Assembly: GCA_964461715.1 (NCBI GenBank)
Contig: CAYWVR010000010.1
Coordinates: 40,646 to 104,645, forward strand
Source of the DNA: CAYWVR01 sp964461715
Lineage (GTDB): Bacteria; Planctomycetota; Phycisphaerae; FEN-1346
Reading direction: 5' to 3'
DNA length: 64,000 nucleotides
Each line of letters starts with the position of its first letter. Positions within the stretch are counted from its first letter, which is position 1. The notes beneath the pieces are model-generated. The model saw only the letters and a list, made by a program, of their open reading frames with translations, did no database searches and was not told where the DNA came from. The position numbers and the translations under genes were made by a program. Positions 42,346 through 50,898 of the stretch are shown here, piece after piece.

Positions 42346-42375
42346 TTGACGGTCCCCCCCCGGTCGGCCTAGAAT
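42346..42375 (+). promoter_or_regulatory. Predicted promoter of the porGDAB operon
   Basis: TTGACG (42346-42351) and TAGAAT (42370-42375), 18-base spacer, 71 bases before the porG ATG at 42447. The leader between them is GC-rich without an obvious hairpin. Confidence 0.5.
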
Positions 42376-42446
42376 CCGCCTCCCTTGTGACGTGCGTCGA
42401 AGGACTCCCCCCGGACGCGAGCGCCGGGGCAACAGGAGAGAAGCGT

Positions 42447-42992
42447 ATGCTGAAAGAGATTCGCATCCACGGGCGGGGCGGGCAGGGTAGTGTTACCGCC
42501 GCCGAGGTCCTCGCCAAGGCCGCCTTCGCCGACGGTGTGACCAGCCAGGCGTTCCCGTCGTTCGGGTCCGAGCGGATGGGCGCCCCGGTCGTTGCCTTTT
42601 GCCGTCTTTCCGACGGCCCCATCCGCACCCGGGCCATGATCCAGGAGCCGGACTTCCTCATCGTTCAGGATCCGACCCTGTTCGGCCAGGTGGACGTCTT
42701 CGGGGGCCTGAAGGAAGGCGGCATCGCGGTCGTCAACACCGAGAAGCCCGACGAGGTGCCCGCCCCCGACGGCATCACGCTCCGGGCCGTGCCCGGCACG
42801 CGGATCGCCATGGACGTCATCGGCCGTCCCATCCCGAACATGGTCATGGTCGGGGCGTTCGCGGGGACGACGGGCCTTGTGAGCCTTGAGTCGCTCCAGG
42901 CCGCCGTCAAGGAACGCTTCGGCGGCAAGGTGGGCGAGCTGAACGCCGACGCCGTCGCCCGGGCCTATGGCGCCGCCCAAGAGGCCAAGTAA
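42447..42992 (+). CDS. porG: 2-oxoacid:ferredoxin oxidoreductase, gamma subunit
   Basis: The 181-residue gamma subunit of a four-subunit pyruvate/2-oxoacid:ferredoxin oxidoreductase. It starts EIRIHGRGGQGSVTAAEVLA, the family hallmark, and includes FPSFGSERMGAPVVAFCR, typical of the CoA-contacting gamma chain. It leads an operon porG-porD-porA-porB (72, -1 and 167 bases apart). This enzyme oxidatively decarboxylates a 2-oxoacid to an acyl-CoA and reduces ferredoxin, and can run in reverse. Whether the substrate is pyruvate or a branched-chain 2-oxoacid cannot be told. Confidence 0.9.
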   Translation: MLKEIRIHGRGGQGSVTAAEVLAKAAFADGVTSQAFPSFGSERMGAPVVAFCRLSDGPIRTRAMIQEPDFLIVQDPTLFGQVDVFGGLKEGGIAVVNTEKPDEVPAPDGITLRAVPGTRIAMDVIGRPIPNMVMVGAFAGTTGLVSLESLQAAVKERFGGKVGELNADAVARAYGAAQEAK

Positions 42993-43063
42993 GTCAAGGC
43001 CGGCCGCGGTCCCGGCGCGCCGGGCCGCCGCGCGTGCGGTATGATTGTCGGAAAGGAGTCGTC

Positions 43064-43387
43064 ATGGCGAATAAACTGCTGAGCATGGATAAGCTTTCGA
43101 TCGGCTGCGTGGCCCCGCCCGGCGGAAGCCTAACCAACAAGACCGGCGCATGGCGGTCCATGCGCCCCGTCTTCAAGCACGAGGCCTGCATCGGGTGCAA
43201 GGCCTGCGAGCTCGTGTGCCCCGAAGGGTGCGTCTTCGAGAACCCCGCGGAGCAGCACGTCCTGGAAAAACCGAAGCGTCGCGAGGTGAACCATCGCGAC
43301 TTTGACCCCGATTACTGCAAGGGGTGCGGGATGTGCGCGATCGAGTGCCCCGTCGACGACATCGACATGGTCCTGGAGGAGAAGTAA
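43064..43387 (+). CDS. porD: 2-oxoacid:ferredoxin oxidoreductase, delta (ferredoxin-like) subunit
   Basis: This 107-residue subunit carries two [4Fe-4S] clusters. The first motif is CIGCKACELVCPEGC near residue 43 and the second CKGCGMCAIECPV near residue 85, both complete. ATG 43064 has AAAGGAG seven bases before it; an earlier in-frame ATG has none. The stop overlaps the ATG of porA by one base (TAATG). It moves electrons from the TPP site to soluble ferredoxin. Confidence 0.92.
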   Translation: MANKLLSMDKLSIGCVAPPGGSLTNKTGAWRSMRPVFKHEACIGCKACELVCPEGCVFENPAEQHVLEKPKRREVNHRDFDPDYCKGCGMCAIECPVDDIDMVLEEK

Positions 43388-44583
43388 TGGCCGAGAAAGA
43401 GATTCTGGAAGGGGCCATGGCGGTGGCCCACGCCGTCGCCCGCTGCCGCCCCGAGGTCGTCGCGGCCTACCCGATCACGCCCCAGACGCACATCTCCGAG
43501 GAGCTCTCGCAGATCGTGGCCGACGGGGAGCTCGACGCCGAGTTCGTCAAGGTCGAAAGCGAGTTCGGGGCCGCCAGCGTCGTCCTCGGCGCCAGTGCCG
43601 CCGGCGCCCGCGCCTACACCGCCACCTCCAGCCAGGGCCTCCTGTTGATGAGCGAGGTCCTCTGGAACATCGCGGGCATGCGGCTGCCGGTTGTCCTCGG
43701 GTGCGCGAACCGGTCCCTCTCGGCGCCCCTCTCGATCTGGTGCGACCACCAGGACGCCGAGGCCGTCCGCGATGCCGGCATCATCCAGCTCTACGCCGAG
43801 GATTCCCAGGAGGCCTGCGACCAGCACGTCATCGCCTTCAAGGTGGCCGAGGACCGGCGAGTCCTTTTGCCCGTCATGGTCAACCTCGACGGCTTCCTCC
43901 TGACGCACGTCTTCGAGCCGACCGAGATCCCGGACCAGGGCGCCTGCGACGCCTTCCTCGGCAGCTACGAGGCCGTCCTCAAGCTCGACCCCGCCGACCC
44001 CGCCACCTTCGGGGCCTTTACCGAGCCCGACAAGTGCATGGAGGGGCGGTGGATGGTCCACGACGCGTGCCTGCGGAGCCTGCCGGTGATCGAGGAGGCC
44101 GGCGACGCCTTCGCGAAGGCCTTCGGGCGCGACTCCGGCGGCCTGCTCGAAGAGTACAAGAGCGCCGACGCCGAGACCATCCTCATCGCCAAAGGGTCGC
44201 TGTGCGGCACGATCAAGGACGTCATCGACCAGATGCGCGACGAGGGCGTGAAGGTGGGCCTGGTGCGCATCAAGTGCTTCCGCCCGTGGCCGAAGGAGGC
44301 CGTCGCGAAGGCCGTCGCCGGCGCCGGGCAGATCGCCGTCATCGAGCGCGGCGCGAGCTTCGGGGCGGGCGGCGTGATGACGCCCGAAGTCAAGGAGACC
44401 CTCTTCGACGCCGGCGACGTCAAGCCCGTCTCCGGCTACTGCGTCCAGCTCGGCGGCCGCGAGGTGCCCGAGGACGGCATCCGCGAGATCGTCGAACGGA
44501 CCGCCCGGGGCGAGAAGCAGACCGCCTACGAGTACTTCCGCCTCAAGAAGGAACTGCTGCCGGACCTCGTGCCGGGGGCGTAA
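43387..44583 (+). CDS. porA: 2-oxoacid:ferredoxin oxidoreductase, alpha subunit
   Basis: This 398-residue alpha chain holds the pyrimidine-side half of TPP binding. It reads EGAMAVAHAVARCRPEVVAA and AYPITPQTHISEEL, the conserved YPITP. KVESEFGAASVVLGASAAGA is the Glu of the YPITP domain partner, and TSSQGLLLMSEVLWNIAGMR is typical. The C-terminal domain begins near ETILIAKGSLCGTIKDVID. It lies between porD and porB. Confidence 0.93.
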   Translation: MAEKEILEGAMAVAHAVARCRPEVVAAYPITPQTHISEELSQIVADGELDAEFVKVESEFGAASVVLGASAAGARAYTATSSQGLLLMSEVLWNIAGMRLPVVLGCANRSLSAPLSIWCDHQDAEAVRDAGIIQLYAEDSQEACDQHVIAFKVAEDRRVLLPVMVNLDGFLLTHVFEPTEIPDQGACDAFLGSYEAVLKLDPADPATFGAFTEPDKCMEGRWMVHDACLRSLPVIEEAGDAFAKAFGRDSGGLLEEYKSADAETILIAKGSLCGTIKDVIDQMRDEGVKVGLVRIKCFRPWPKEAVAKAVAGAGQIAVIERGASFGAGGVMTPEVKETLFDAGDVKPVSGYCVQLGGREVPEDGIREIVERTARGEKQTAYEYFRLKKELLPDLVPGA

Positions 44584-44750
44584 GCGTTTCCCCGAGAGGG
44601 CGCCCTGCTTCGCGTGATCGATTGGGCCCGGACGCAGCTCGGCCTGTAGGACACGACGAACCGCGCATGAGCCGCGAACGCACGTTTGCGATGATGGGCG
44701 AACGACGACCAACGTAAGCTGTAGAACGGCATGAAAGTGGAGGACGACTC

Positions 44751-45719
44751 GTGGCATCAGCCGAACTCTTCGATTACACCGACCGGGTCCTGAAGCCGGG
44801 CTACACCTCGTGCCTGGGGTGCGGCGAGGCCCTGGCCATGCGCATCGTCGCCCGGGCCGCCGGGCCCGACACCATCTTCACCAACTGCACCGGGTGCTCC
44901 GAGATCTTCACCTCGCGCTATCCGACGAGCAGCTGGGCCGCCCCCTGGGTCCACAGCCTCTTCGAGAATTCGGCCGCCGTCGCTTCCGGCGTCTACTACG
45001 CCCTGAGGCACAAGGGCCTTCTCGACAAGACCCGGGTCATCGCCATGGGCGGCGACGGGGGCACCGCCGACATCGGGCTCCAGTGCCTGTCGGGGGCCCT
45101 GGAGCGCGGCGACGATTTCCTGTACGTCTGCTATGATAACGAGGCGTACATGAATACGGGCATCCAGCGGTCGGGCCTCACGCCCCTCGATGCCGCCACC
45201 ACCACCAGCCCCGCCGGCAAGGCTTCCTGGGGCAACAACCGCCCGAAGAAGGACCTGCCGCAGATCGTCGCGGCCCACAACGTGCCCTACCTGGCCGTGA
45301 CGAGCATGGGCTACTACCGCGAGATCCCGCGGATCGTCAAGAAGGCCCTCGAGACGCGCGGGCCCACCTATATCCAGATCCACTGCACGTGCCCGTTGGG
45401 CTGGCGGAGCGACCCGGCCCAGTCGGCGGTCCTGACGCGGGCGGCGTTCGAGACGGGCCTGTATCCGCTCTACGAGATCATCGAGGGCGAGACGAAGCCG
45501 CACCGCGAGCCGAAGGACGGCTGGATGCCCGTCGAGGAGTACCTGAAGCCCCAGGGGCGCTTCCGCCACCTCTTCCGGGCCGCCGACGGCGAGCAGCAGA
45601 TCGCCCGCATTCAAGCCTTGGCCGCCGAGAACATCCGCCGCTACTGGGGCGAGGATTCCGTCCCCGACTTCGCGAAGGCCGCCGAGGAGAAGGCGAAGGC
45701 CGAGGCCGCCGAGGCCTGA
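44751..45719 (+). CDS. porB: 2-oxoacid:ferredoxin oxidoreductase, beta subunit
   Basis: This 322-residue beta chain binds TPP diphosphate and the proximal [4Fe-4S] cluster. CLGCGEALAMR supplies two Cys ligands, FTNCTGCSEIF others; GGDGGTADIGLQCLSGALER and DNEAYMNTGIQRSG are the TPP motif (GDG and the later Asn). The start is GTG 44751, with GGAGGA six bases upstream. It closes the operon after a 167-base gap. The Lys/Ala-rich C-terminus is typical. A terminator follows. Confidence 0.93.
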   Translation: MASAELFDYTDRVLKPGYTSCLGCGEALAMRIVARAAGPDTIFTNCTGCSEIFTSRYPTSSWAAPWVHSLFENSAAVASGVYYALRHKGLLDKTRVIAMGGDGGTADIGLQCLSGALERGDDFLYVCYDNEAYMNTGIQRSGLTPLDAATTTSPAGKASWGNNRPKKDLPQIVAAHNVPYLAVTSMGYYREIPRIVKKALETRGPTYIQIHCTCPLGWRSDPAQSAVLTRAAFETGLYPLYEIIEGETKPHREPKDGWMPVEEYLKPQGRFRHLFRAADGEQQIARIQALAAENIRRYWGEDSVPDFAKAAEEKAKAEAAEA

Positions 45720-45746
45720 CACCGCCTCCAGCCTGACGTGATCCCC

Positions 45747-45782
45747 CCGGGTCCGCGCCCCCGCGCGGGCCCGGTTGCTTTC
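45747..45782 (+). terminator. Candidate terminator of the por operon
   Basis: A 10-bp stem pairs 45747-45756 with 45765-45774 (one G-U), the loop is mostly C, and TTGCTTTC follows. It is 28 bases after the porB stop. Confidence 0.5.
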
Positions 45783-45973
45783 AAGTCGCTGCCCTTTGCG
45801 GCTTGTGCTTCCTGCCGCGCTCGCCCAGTACACCGTGCCGCCGGCGCCTGCGGAAGTCGCATCCCCCCGCCGTTTTGCCTTCCCCTCGCCCGCCGCCGCC
45901 GGTATTCTGATGCACCATGCGGCTTGCCGCTCAGCCTTCCATCCGTGGGCCGCCGCGACGGGCAGGGACCGGC

Positions 45974-46897
45974 GTGGAACTGATCCGCAACTGGCGTGAG
46001 ATGGATGCCCGCCTCAAGCGCGGCGTGCTGTCGGTGGGCGTCTTCGACGGCGTCCATCTCGGGCACCAGGCGGTCCTCGGGCGCGCGGTGGAGCGGGCCC
46101 GCGAGACGGGGGCGGCGGCCCTCGTGTTCACGTTCCACCCGCACCCGCTGGCGGTTCTGCGGCCCGAGCAGGCCCCGCCGCTCATCCAGACCTTCGGCCA
46201 GAAGCTCGAGCTCATGCGACGGCTGGGCCTCGATGCCGTCCTCTGGCCCGAGGACGTGCGCGCGGTCCTCGCCATGGAGCCCGAGGCCTTCGTCCGCGAG
46301 GTCGTCTGCGATGCGCTCGAAGCCCGCCTCATGGTCGAGGGCGCCGACTTTCACTTCGGCCGGGCCGCGGGAGGCGACCTGGCGGACCTGGCGCGCCGGG
46401 CCGAGGCCTGTGGCGCCCGCGTCGAGACCGTCGAGCCGGTGACGGTGGACGGGCAGCGCGTAAGCTCGACCCGCATCCGCCGCGCCGTCGCCGAGGGACG
46501 CGTCGAGGAGGCCGCCTGCTGCCTCGGCCGCCCCTACGCCTACGTCGGCACCGTCACCGAAGGGCGCCGTCGCGGCACGCGGCTGGGATTCCCGACGGTG
46601 AACCTGACGGCCCCGGCGTTCCTTATGCCCGGCGAGGGGGTCTACGCGGGGTGGGCCCACGTCCGCGAGCGCCGCTACCGGGCCGCCGTCGCCGTCGGCC
46701 GCGCCCCCACCTTCCACCCCGAGGGGCCGCCCGTGGTCGAGGCGTTCCTCATCGACTTCGACGGGGATCTGTACGGGACGCCGGTTACGCTGGAGTTCGT
46801 CGCGCGCCTCCGGGCGCAGCGGACGTTCCCCGACGCCGACGCCCTCGCCGCCCAGATCGCCCGCGACTGTGAGAGAGCAAGAGAGGTCCTTTCCTGA
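45974..46897 (+). CDS. ribF: Bifunctional riboflavin kinase/FAD synthetase
   Basis: A 307-residue RibF. The nucleotidyltransferase domain is GVFDGVHLGHQAVLG (HxGH motif), TFHPHPLAVL and SSTRIRRAV. The flavokinase half is near RRRGTRLGFPTVNLT (the conserved GFPTAN variant), VGRAPTFHP and VEAFLIDFDGDLYG. The start is taken as GTG 45974 (reads ELIRNWREM), because family members begin this way and AGGGA precedes it; ATG 45917 is 57 bases earlier with no ribosome-binding site. It makes FMN and FAD. Confidence 0.9.
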   Translation: MELIRNWREMDARLKRGVLSVGVFDGVHLGHQAVLGRAVERARETGAAALVFTFHPHPLAVLRPEQAPPLIQTFGQKLELMRRLGLDAVLWPEDVRAVLAMEPEAFVREVVCDALEARLMVEGADFHFGRAAGGDLADLARRAEACGARVETVEPVTVDGQRVSSTRIRRAVAEGRVEEAACCLGRPYAYVGTVTEGRRRGTRLGFPTVNLTAPAFLMPGEGVYAGWAHVRERRYRAAVAVGRAPTFHPEGPPVVEAFLIDFDGDLYGTPVTLEFVARLRAQRTFPDADALAAQIARDCERAREVLS

Positions 46898-47114
46898 CTC
46901 GACCTTCGACGACCCGCCGCGCGTTCCTCTCGGTTGAATGGAGCGACGATACCGCCCCGTCGCCGCCGGGTCCATTTTCTTTTGCGCGGCGGGGCTCTGA
47001 CCTGCCGCGCATGTCGCGGTGGCTTCGGAGAGCCTCCTTGCCGCGGAATCCCTGGACACCCGCCTCTGCCGCGGTACCATCGAGCGATGCACCCCGAGCC
47101 GAAGGAGTCCGCCC

Positions 47115-49157
47115 GTGCCCGTGATCGCCAATAAGAAGGTCCGCATCACCCTCGACGACGCCTGGCCGCGCACCGTCAAGCTGGAGCACCTTGCCGCCAA
47201 GACGTCCTTCGCCGGGGCGGACGCGGCGGCGCCGTTTGCCCTGGAACTCAACGGCACGCCCTACGCCGCCCACGCCCTCGCGTGCGACGTCCAGGCCACG
47301 AAGACCCGCGCCGAATACCGCGTCCGCGTGCCCGAGTTGGAGCTGGCCGTCACGTTCCGCTTCGCCCTCGAAGGCTCGGAGCTCGTGCTCACGGCGCCCG
47401 AGGTCGAGGAGGGCGGCGAGTTTCTGCTTGAGAAGCTCTACGTCCCCGATCATCGTCTGGTCACCGGTACGGCCGCGGCAGGGGACTCGTACCTGCGGCA
47501 CGTGACCCGCCGCCGCAACTGGTCCGAGGCGTGGTGTCCCGGCACGGGCACGTATACCCAGTGGGAGGATCGCGGCGAGGTGGGCGGGGCGACGCCCGAG
47601 CGCGGGGCCCTGACGACGAATCACGCGTGCGTCTGGAACGCGAACGCGTGCGCGGCGGTGGCGGCGAGCATCTGGGTCGAGCCGCTCATGACCGAGATCG
47701 CCGCCGAGGGCGCCGTCCAGCACGGCCGCGCGGGACGCTTCAGCCTCTGGGCGGGGCCGTGGTCTTACCGTCTGCGGGGCGAGGAGGCCCGGCCCCTCGA
47801 GGTCCGCGTCGCCCTGCTCGGCGACTACGACGGGAGCGGCACGGTCGACTGGTGCGACGCGGCGAACTGGGAGCGCGACCGCCTTGCCCCGCCCGCGAAC
47901 CCCTACCGCGACGTCCTCGTCTACAAGATGATGGTCGGACGCGAGGGCGAGCCCTTCGCCGCCATCACCTTCCCGGAGATGCTCGAAACCATCCGCATGC
48001 TCCACGAAATCTCGGGCGGCATGAAGCAGGTCTGCTACCTCGTCGGATGGCAGTACGACGGCCACGACACGGGGTACCCGTCCCTGGCGAAGGTGAACCC
48101 GAAATGCGGCGGGCGGAAGGCCCTCGTCCAGCTCATCGAGGACGCCAAGCAGTATAACTGCGTCCTCAGTCTCCATGGAAACTACGATTCCTGCTATCCC
48201 ATCCATCCCGAGTGGCGCGAGGACTGCGTCAGCCGCGACGGCGAGGGGAACCCCTTCGTCTGGTACTCGAAGCCCCACCGCGGCGGCCGCAAGGTCTACT
48301 CGATGAATCACACGAAGGACGTCGAGACAGGTTTCGCCGAGGACCGGATGCGGCGGCTGCTCGCGATGCTGCCCATCAAGGAAACGATCCACTTCGACGC
48401 CTTTCGCCCCTACAGCGAGGCCTGGGAACCCGACGGGGCCCACATCGACGCCGAGTGCGAGGTCCAGCGGGGCATGGTCCCCATCCTCGAAATGTACCGG
48501 GCGCGCGGCATCGACATCACCACCGAGGACACCGACGACGAGAAGCGGGGGCTCTTCCACTGGATCTGGATTCAGAGCGACTGGACCCACGGCTACAAGA
48601 CCGTGATGAACCACGGGTGGTTGCTGGGCCGGGGAAGGGCGGGCCTGAAGGGCGGCAAGGAATCGCTCGCCGCCGAGGGCGTGGCCCTGGGGCTGGGGTT
48701 CCTGTGCTCCGAGCAGGAGCGCGAGTATCGCCCCATGCTCGAAAACTTCTACCTGCATTGGATGTATTACCAGCTCCTCTCGCGCAAACGCATGATCGGC
48801 TATCGCGTAGGCGACTGGAATTTCGGCGTCCGGGCCCGCTTCGAGGACGATACCCGGGTCCACGGCCTGTCCTACCCGTACGAGGTCGAGGCCGTGTACG
48901 AGGGCATCCCGATCGCGCGCGGCACGGACCGGTTCCTGCCGTGGTCGAAGAAGGCGATCTATGCGTTCAGCCTCGAGGGCGGCCCGCAGGAGTGGACGCT
49001 CCCGGCGGAGTGGAAGGGCCGGCCCGTCAAGGCCGAGGTCCTGCGTCGCGGCGGACCGAGCGCCGGCCCGAACCTCGAGATTCGCGGCCGCCGCATCCGC
49101 TTCCTCGCCCCGAGGGGTTGGCCCGTGCGGTTGACGCCGGGCCGCAAGAAGGCGTAA
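47115..49157 (+). CDS. GH101-like glycosidase
   Basis: A 680-residue protein without a signal peptide. The middle carries the features of endo-alpha-N-acetylgalactosaminidases (GH101): SGTVDWCDAANWERDRL, YDGHDTGYPSLAKVNPKCGG and LSLHGNYDSCYP, with IHFDAF (Asp428) a likely catalytic or substrate carboxylate. The N-terminal part is a beta-sandwich, the C-terminal part a beta-domain (GLSYPYEVEAVYEGIP). The usual substrate is the core-1 sugar of mucins; activity here is not proven. The start GTG 47115 follows AAGGAG. No sugar-import or secretion neighbour is evident. Confidence 0.62.
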   Translation: MPVIANKKVRITLDDAWPRTVKLEHLAAKTSFAGADAAAPFALELNGTPYAAHALACDVQATKTRAEYRVRVPELELAVTFRFALEGSELVLTAPEVEEGGEFLLEKLYVPDHRLVTGTAAAGDSYLRHVTRRRNWSEAWCPGTGTYTQWEDRGEVGGATPERGALTTNHACVWNANACAAVAASIWVEPLMTEIAAEGAVQHGRAGRFSLWAGPWSYRLRGEEARPLEVRVALLGDYDGSGTVDWCDAANWERDRLAPPANPYRDVLVYKMMVGREGEPFAAITFPEMLETIRMLHEISGGMKQVCYLVGWQYDGHDTGYPSLAKVNPKCGGRKALVQLIEDAKQYNCVLSLHGNYDSCYPIHPEWREDCVSRDGEGNPFVWYSKPHRGGRKVYSMNHTKDVETGFAEDRMRRLLAMLPIKETIHFDAFRPYSEAWEPDGAHIDAECEVQRGMVPILEMYRARGIDITTEDTDDEKRGLFHWIWIQSDWTHGYKTVMNHGWLLGRGRAGLKGGKESLAAEGVALGLGFLCSEQEREYRPMLENFYLHWMYYQLLSRKRMIGYRVGDWNFGVRARFEDDTRVHGLSYPYEVEAVYEGIPIARGTDRFLPWSKKAIYAFSLEGGPQEWTLPAEWKGRPVKAEVLRRGGPSAGPNLEIRGRRIRFLAPRGWPVRLTPGRKKA

Positions 49158-49196
49158 GCTTCAGGGCAGTCCAAGCCCGATGCGAAGGAGCCTCCG

Positions 49197-50855
49197 ATGA
49201 CACGCCTCGCCTCTCTTCTGATGGCGGCCGCGGTCGCGGTCCTGGCCGCCGCGCCGGCCCACGGCGCGGGCGACCGCGCGCTGATCCTCGTCGCCAAGCA
49301 GTTCAACAAGGCGGAGTTCTGGGTCCCGTTCGAGGTGCTCCGGGCCGCCGGCTACCGCGTCGACGTCGCGGCGCCCGAGCGAGGCCCCGTGCCCCTCAGC
49401 GACAAGGGCCCGCGCCCGCAGGACGCCCCGGCGAATCTCGCGCTCGAAGAGGTCGACCCGTCGAATTATGCCGGCCTTGTGATCCCCGGCGGATACAGCC
49501 CGGGGAACCTCGAAAAGGTCCCGCGCGCCCTCGACATCTGCCGCGCGTTCATGAAGGACGCCAAGCCTGTCGCCGCCGTCTGCCACGGCCCGCGGCTCCT
49601 GATGCGGGCCGGGCTGACGAAGGACCGCGTCGTGACGTGCCTCTACGGCGTCGCGAACGAGCTGGCCGACGCGTGGAAGGGCGGGGCGTACGGACGGTAT
49701 CTCGACGAGGCGGTCGTCGTCGACGCGAACCTCGTCACGAGCCGCTACCCCGGCGACCTCGCCCCGTTCATGCGGGCGATGCTTCAATTGATGGAGAAAT
49801 CCGGCGGCCTGCCCGTCCCCGCCCGGCGCGCCCGCGCCGCCGTGGCCGCGCCCGGACTCGGGGGACACGAGAAGTGGACGATGACCGAGGTCCCGGAAAT
49901 CCTCGGCGTCGACGTCGCGTGGGTCGGCTCGGCCGACGATGCCGCCAAGGTGGCCCAGGGCGAGGCGGCCCCGGACCTGCTCCTGGTCCTCGATGCGAAG
50001 GGCTTCGCGGCCCTGGCCCGGGAGGCCGCGTTCCGCGACCTGGTCGCCTCGATGGCGAAGGCCGGCCGGCCCATCCTGGCCGACCGCAAGGTCCTGGCCA
50101 CCGTCCGTGCCCTCGGGGCTCCGCAGGGCGCGGTCACGGTCGTCGAGGGGTCGCCCCAGGACATGAGCGGGTGGCTGCGGCCGATCGTCGTCGCCGCCGA
50201 GAAGGTCGGGAAGCCGGATGAGTGGGCGACGCCCGAGGCCCCGCGCTCGAAGCTGGCCGTCCTTGCCGAGACGAAGGTCGAGGGCGATGCGACCGGCCCC
50301 TACGACGCCGCCCTCGCCCTGCGGGAGGGGTTCGACGGTCTCGTCGTCGCGGCCATGGCAAAGTACCTGAAAGGCAAGGGGCGGAAGGTGATCGTCGTCG
50401 GTGCGGCGACGGGGACGTCGGCGGGCCTGAACGGCCTGGAGGTTGAGGTGCAGGCGACGTATGAGGATGAGGTGGACCTTGCGAAGGATGCCCTCATCGT
50501 GATGCCCGGCGGCCTTTGGCCGGAGAAGTCCGAGGCCCGCCAGGCCGAGCAGCCCGCATGGATCGAGGCCCAGGCCGCCCGCGACGAGGCCCGGATGGCG
50601 TGGGTCATGACGCGGCGCGAGGCGGGCGCGACGATCGTCGCCTTCGGCTTCGACAGCCTCCGCATCGGCCGCCGCAACGAGGCTTTCGCGGGCAAGGCGT
50701 TCGCCGCCCCCGACCAGACCGTCTGGGGGTTCGGCAAGGGCGGCGGGAAGTACGGCGGGAGCGCGGCGGCCCTCGTGACCGACGAGCGCTTGATCACCGC
50801 CAAGGGCCCCGGCGCCATCGCCGACGCCGTCACGCGGATCGAGGCGGCGAAGTGA
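49197..50855 (+). CDS. Secreted protein with two DJ-1/PfpI-type domains, the second degenerate
   Basis: A 552-residue protein. The signal peptide is LASLLMAAAVAVLAAAPAHGA. The first DJ-1/PfpI domain (25-200) has GLVIPGGYSPGNLEKV and VAAVCHGPRLLMRAG, with the nucleophilic Cys in a CHG elbow and Glu in the fold. The second (from about 340) repeats the pattern (LIVMPGGLWPEKSEARQAEQ, TIVAFGFDSLRIG), but the elbow lacks Cys. A middle stretch (residues 210-320) is unrelated. The ATG has GAAGGAG seven bases before. It may act on toxic aldehydes or be a structural dimer-in-one; not known. Confidence 0.72.
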   Translation: MTRLASLLMAAAVAVLAAAPAHGAGDRALILVAKQFNKAEFWVPFEVLRAAGYRVDVAAPERGPVPLSDKGPRPQDAPANLALEEVDPSNYAGLVIPGGYSPGNLEKVPRALDICRAFMKDAKPVAAVCHGPRLLMRAGLTKDRVVTCLYGVANELADAWKGGAYGRYLDEAVVVDANLVTSRYPGDLAPFMRAMLQLMEKSGGLPVPARRARAAVAAPGLGGHEKWTMTEVPEILGVDVAWVGSADDAAKVAQGEAAPDLLLVLDAKGFAALAREAAFRDLVASMAKAGRPILADRKVLATVRALGAPQGAVTVVEGSPQDMSGWLRPIVVAAEKVGKPDEWATPEAPRSKLAVLAETKVEGDATGPYDAALALREGFDGLVVAAMAKYLKGKGRKVIVVGAATGTSAGLNGLEVEVQATYEDEVDLAKDALIVMPGGLWPEKSEARQAEQPAWIEAQAARDEARMAWVMTRREAGATIVAFGFDSLRIGRRNEAFAGKAFAAPDQTVWGFGKGGGKYGGSAAALVTDERLITAKGPGAIADAVTRIEAAK

Positions 50856-50898
50856 CGCCCGCGCCCCGAGGGCAAGCCGCCCGTCGCCCCGGCCTCGC

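Noticed and set aside
44584..44750. A 16-codon frame between porA and porB (MSRERTFAMMGERRPT)
   Set aside because: Too short, no ribosome site and no similarity; the gap looks like an ordinary spacer.
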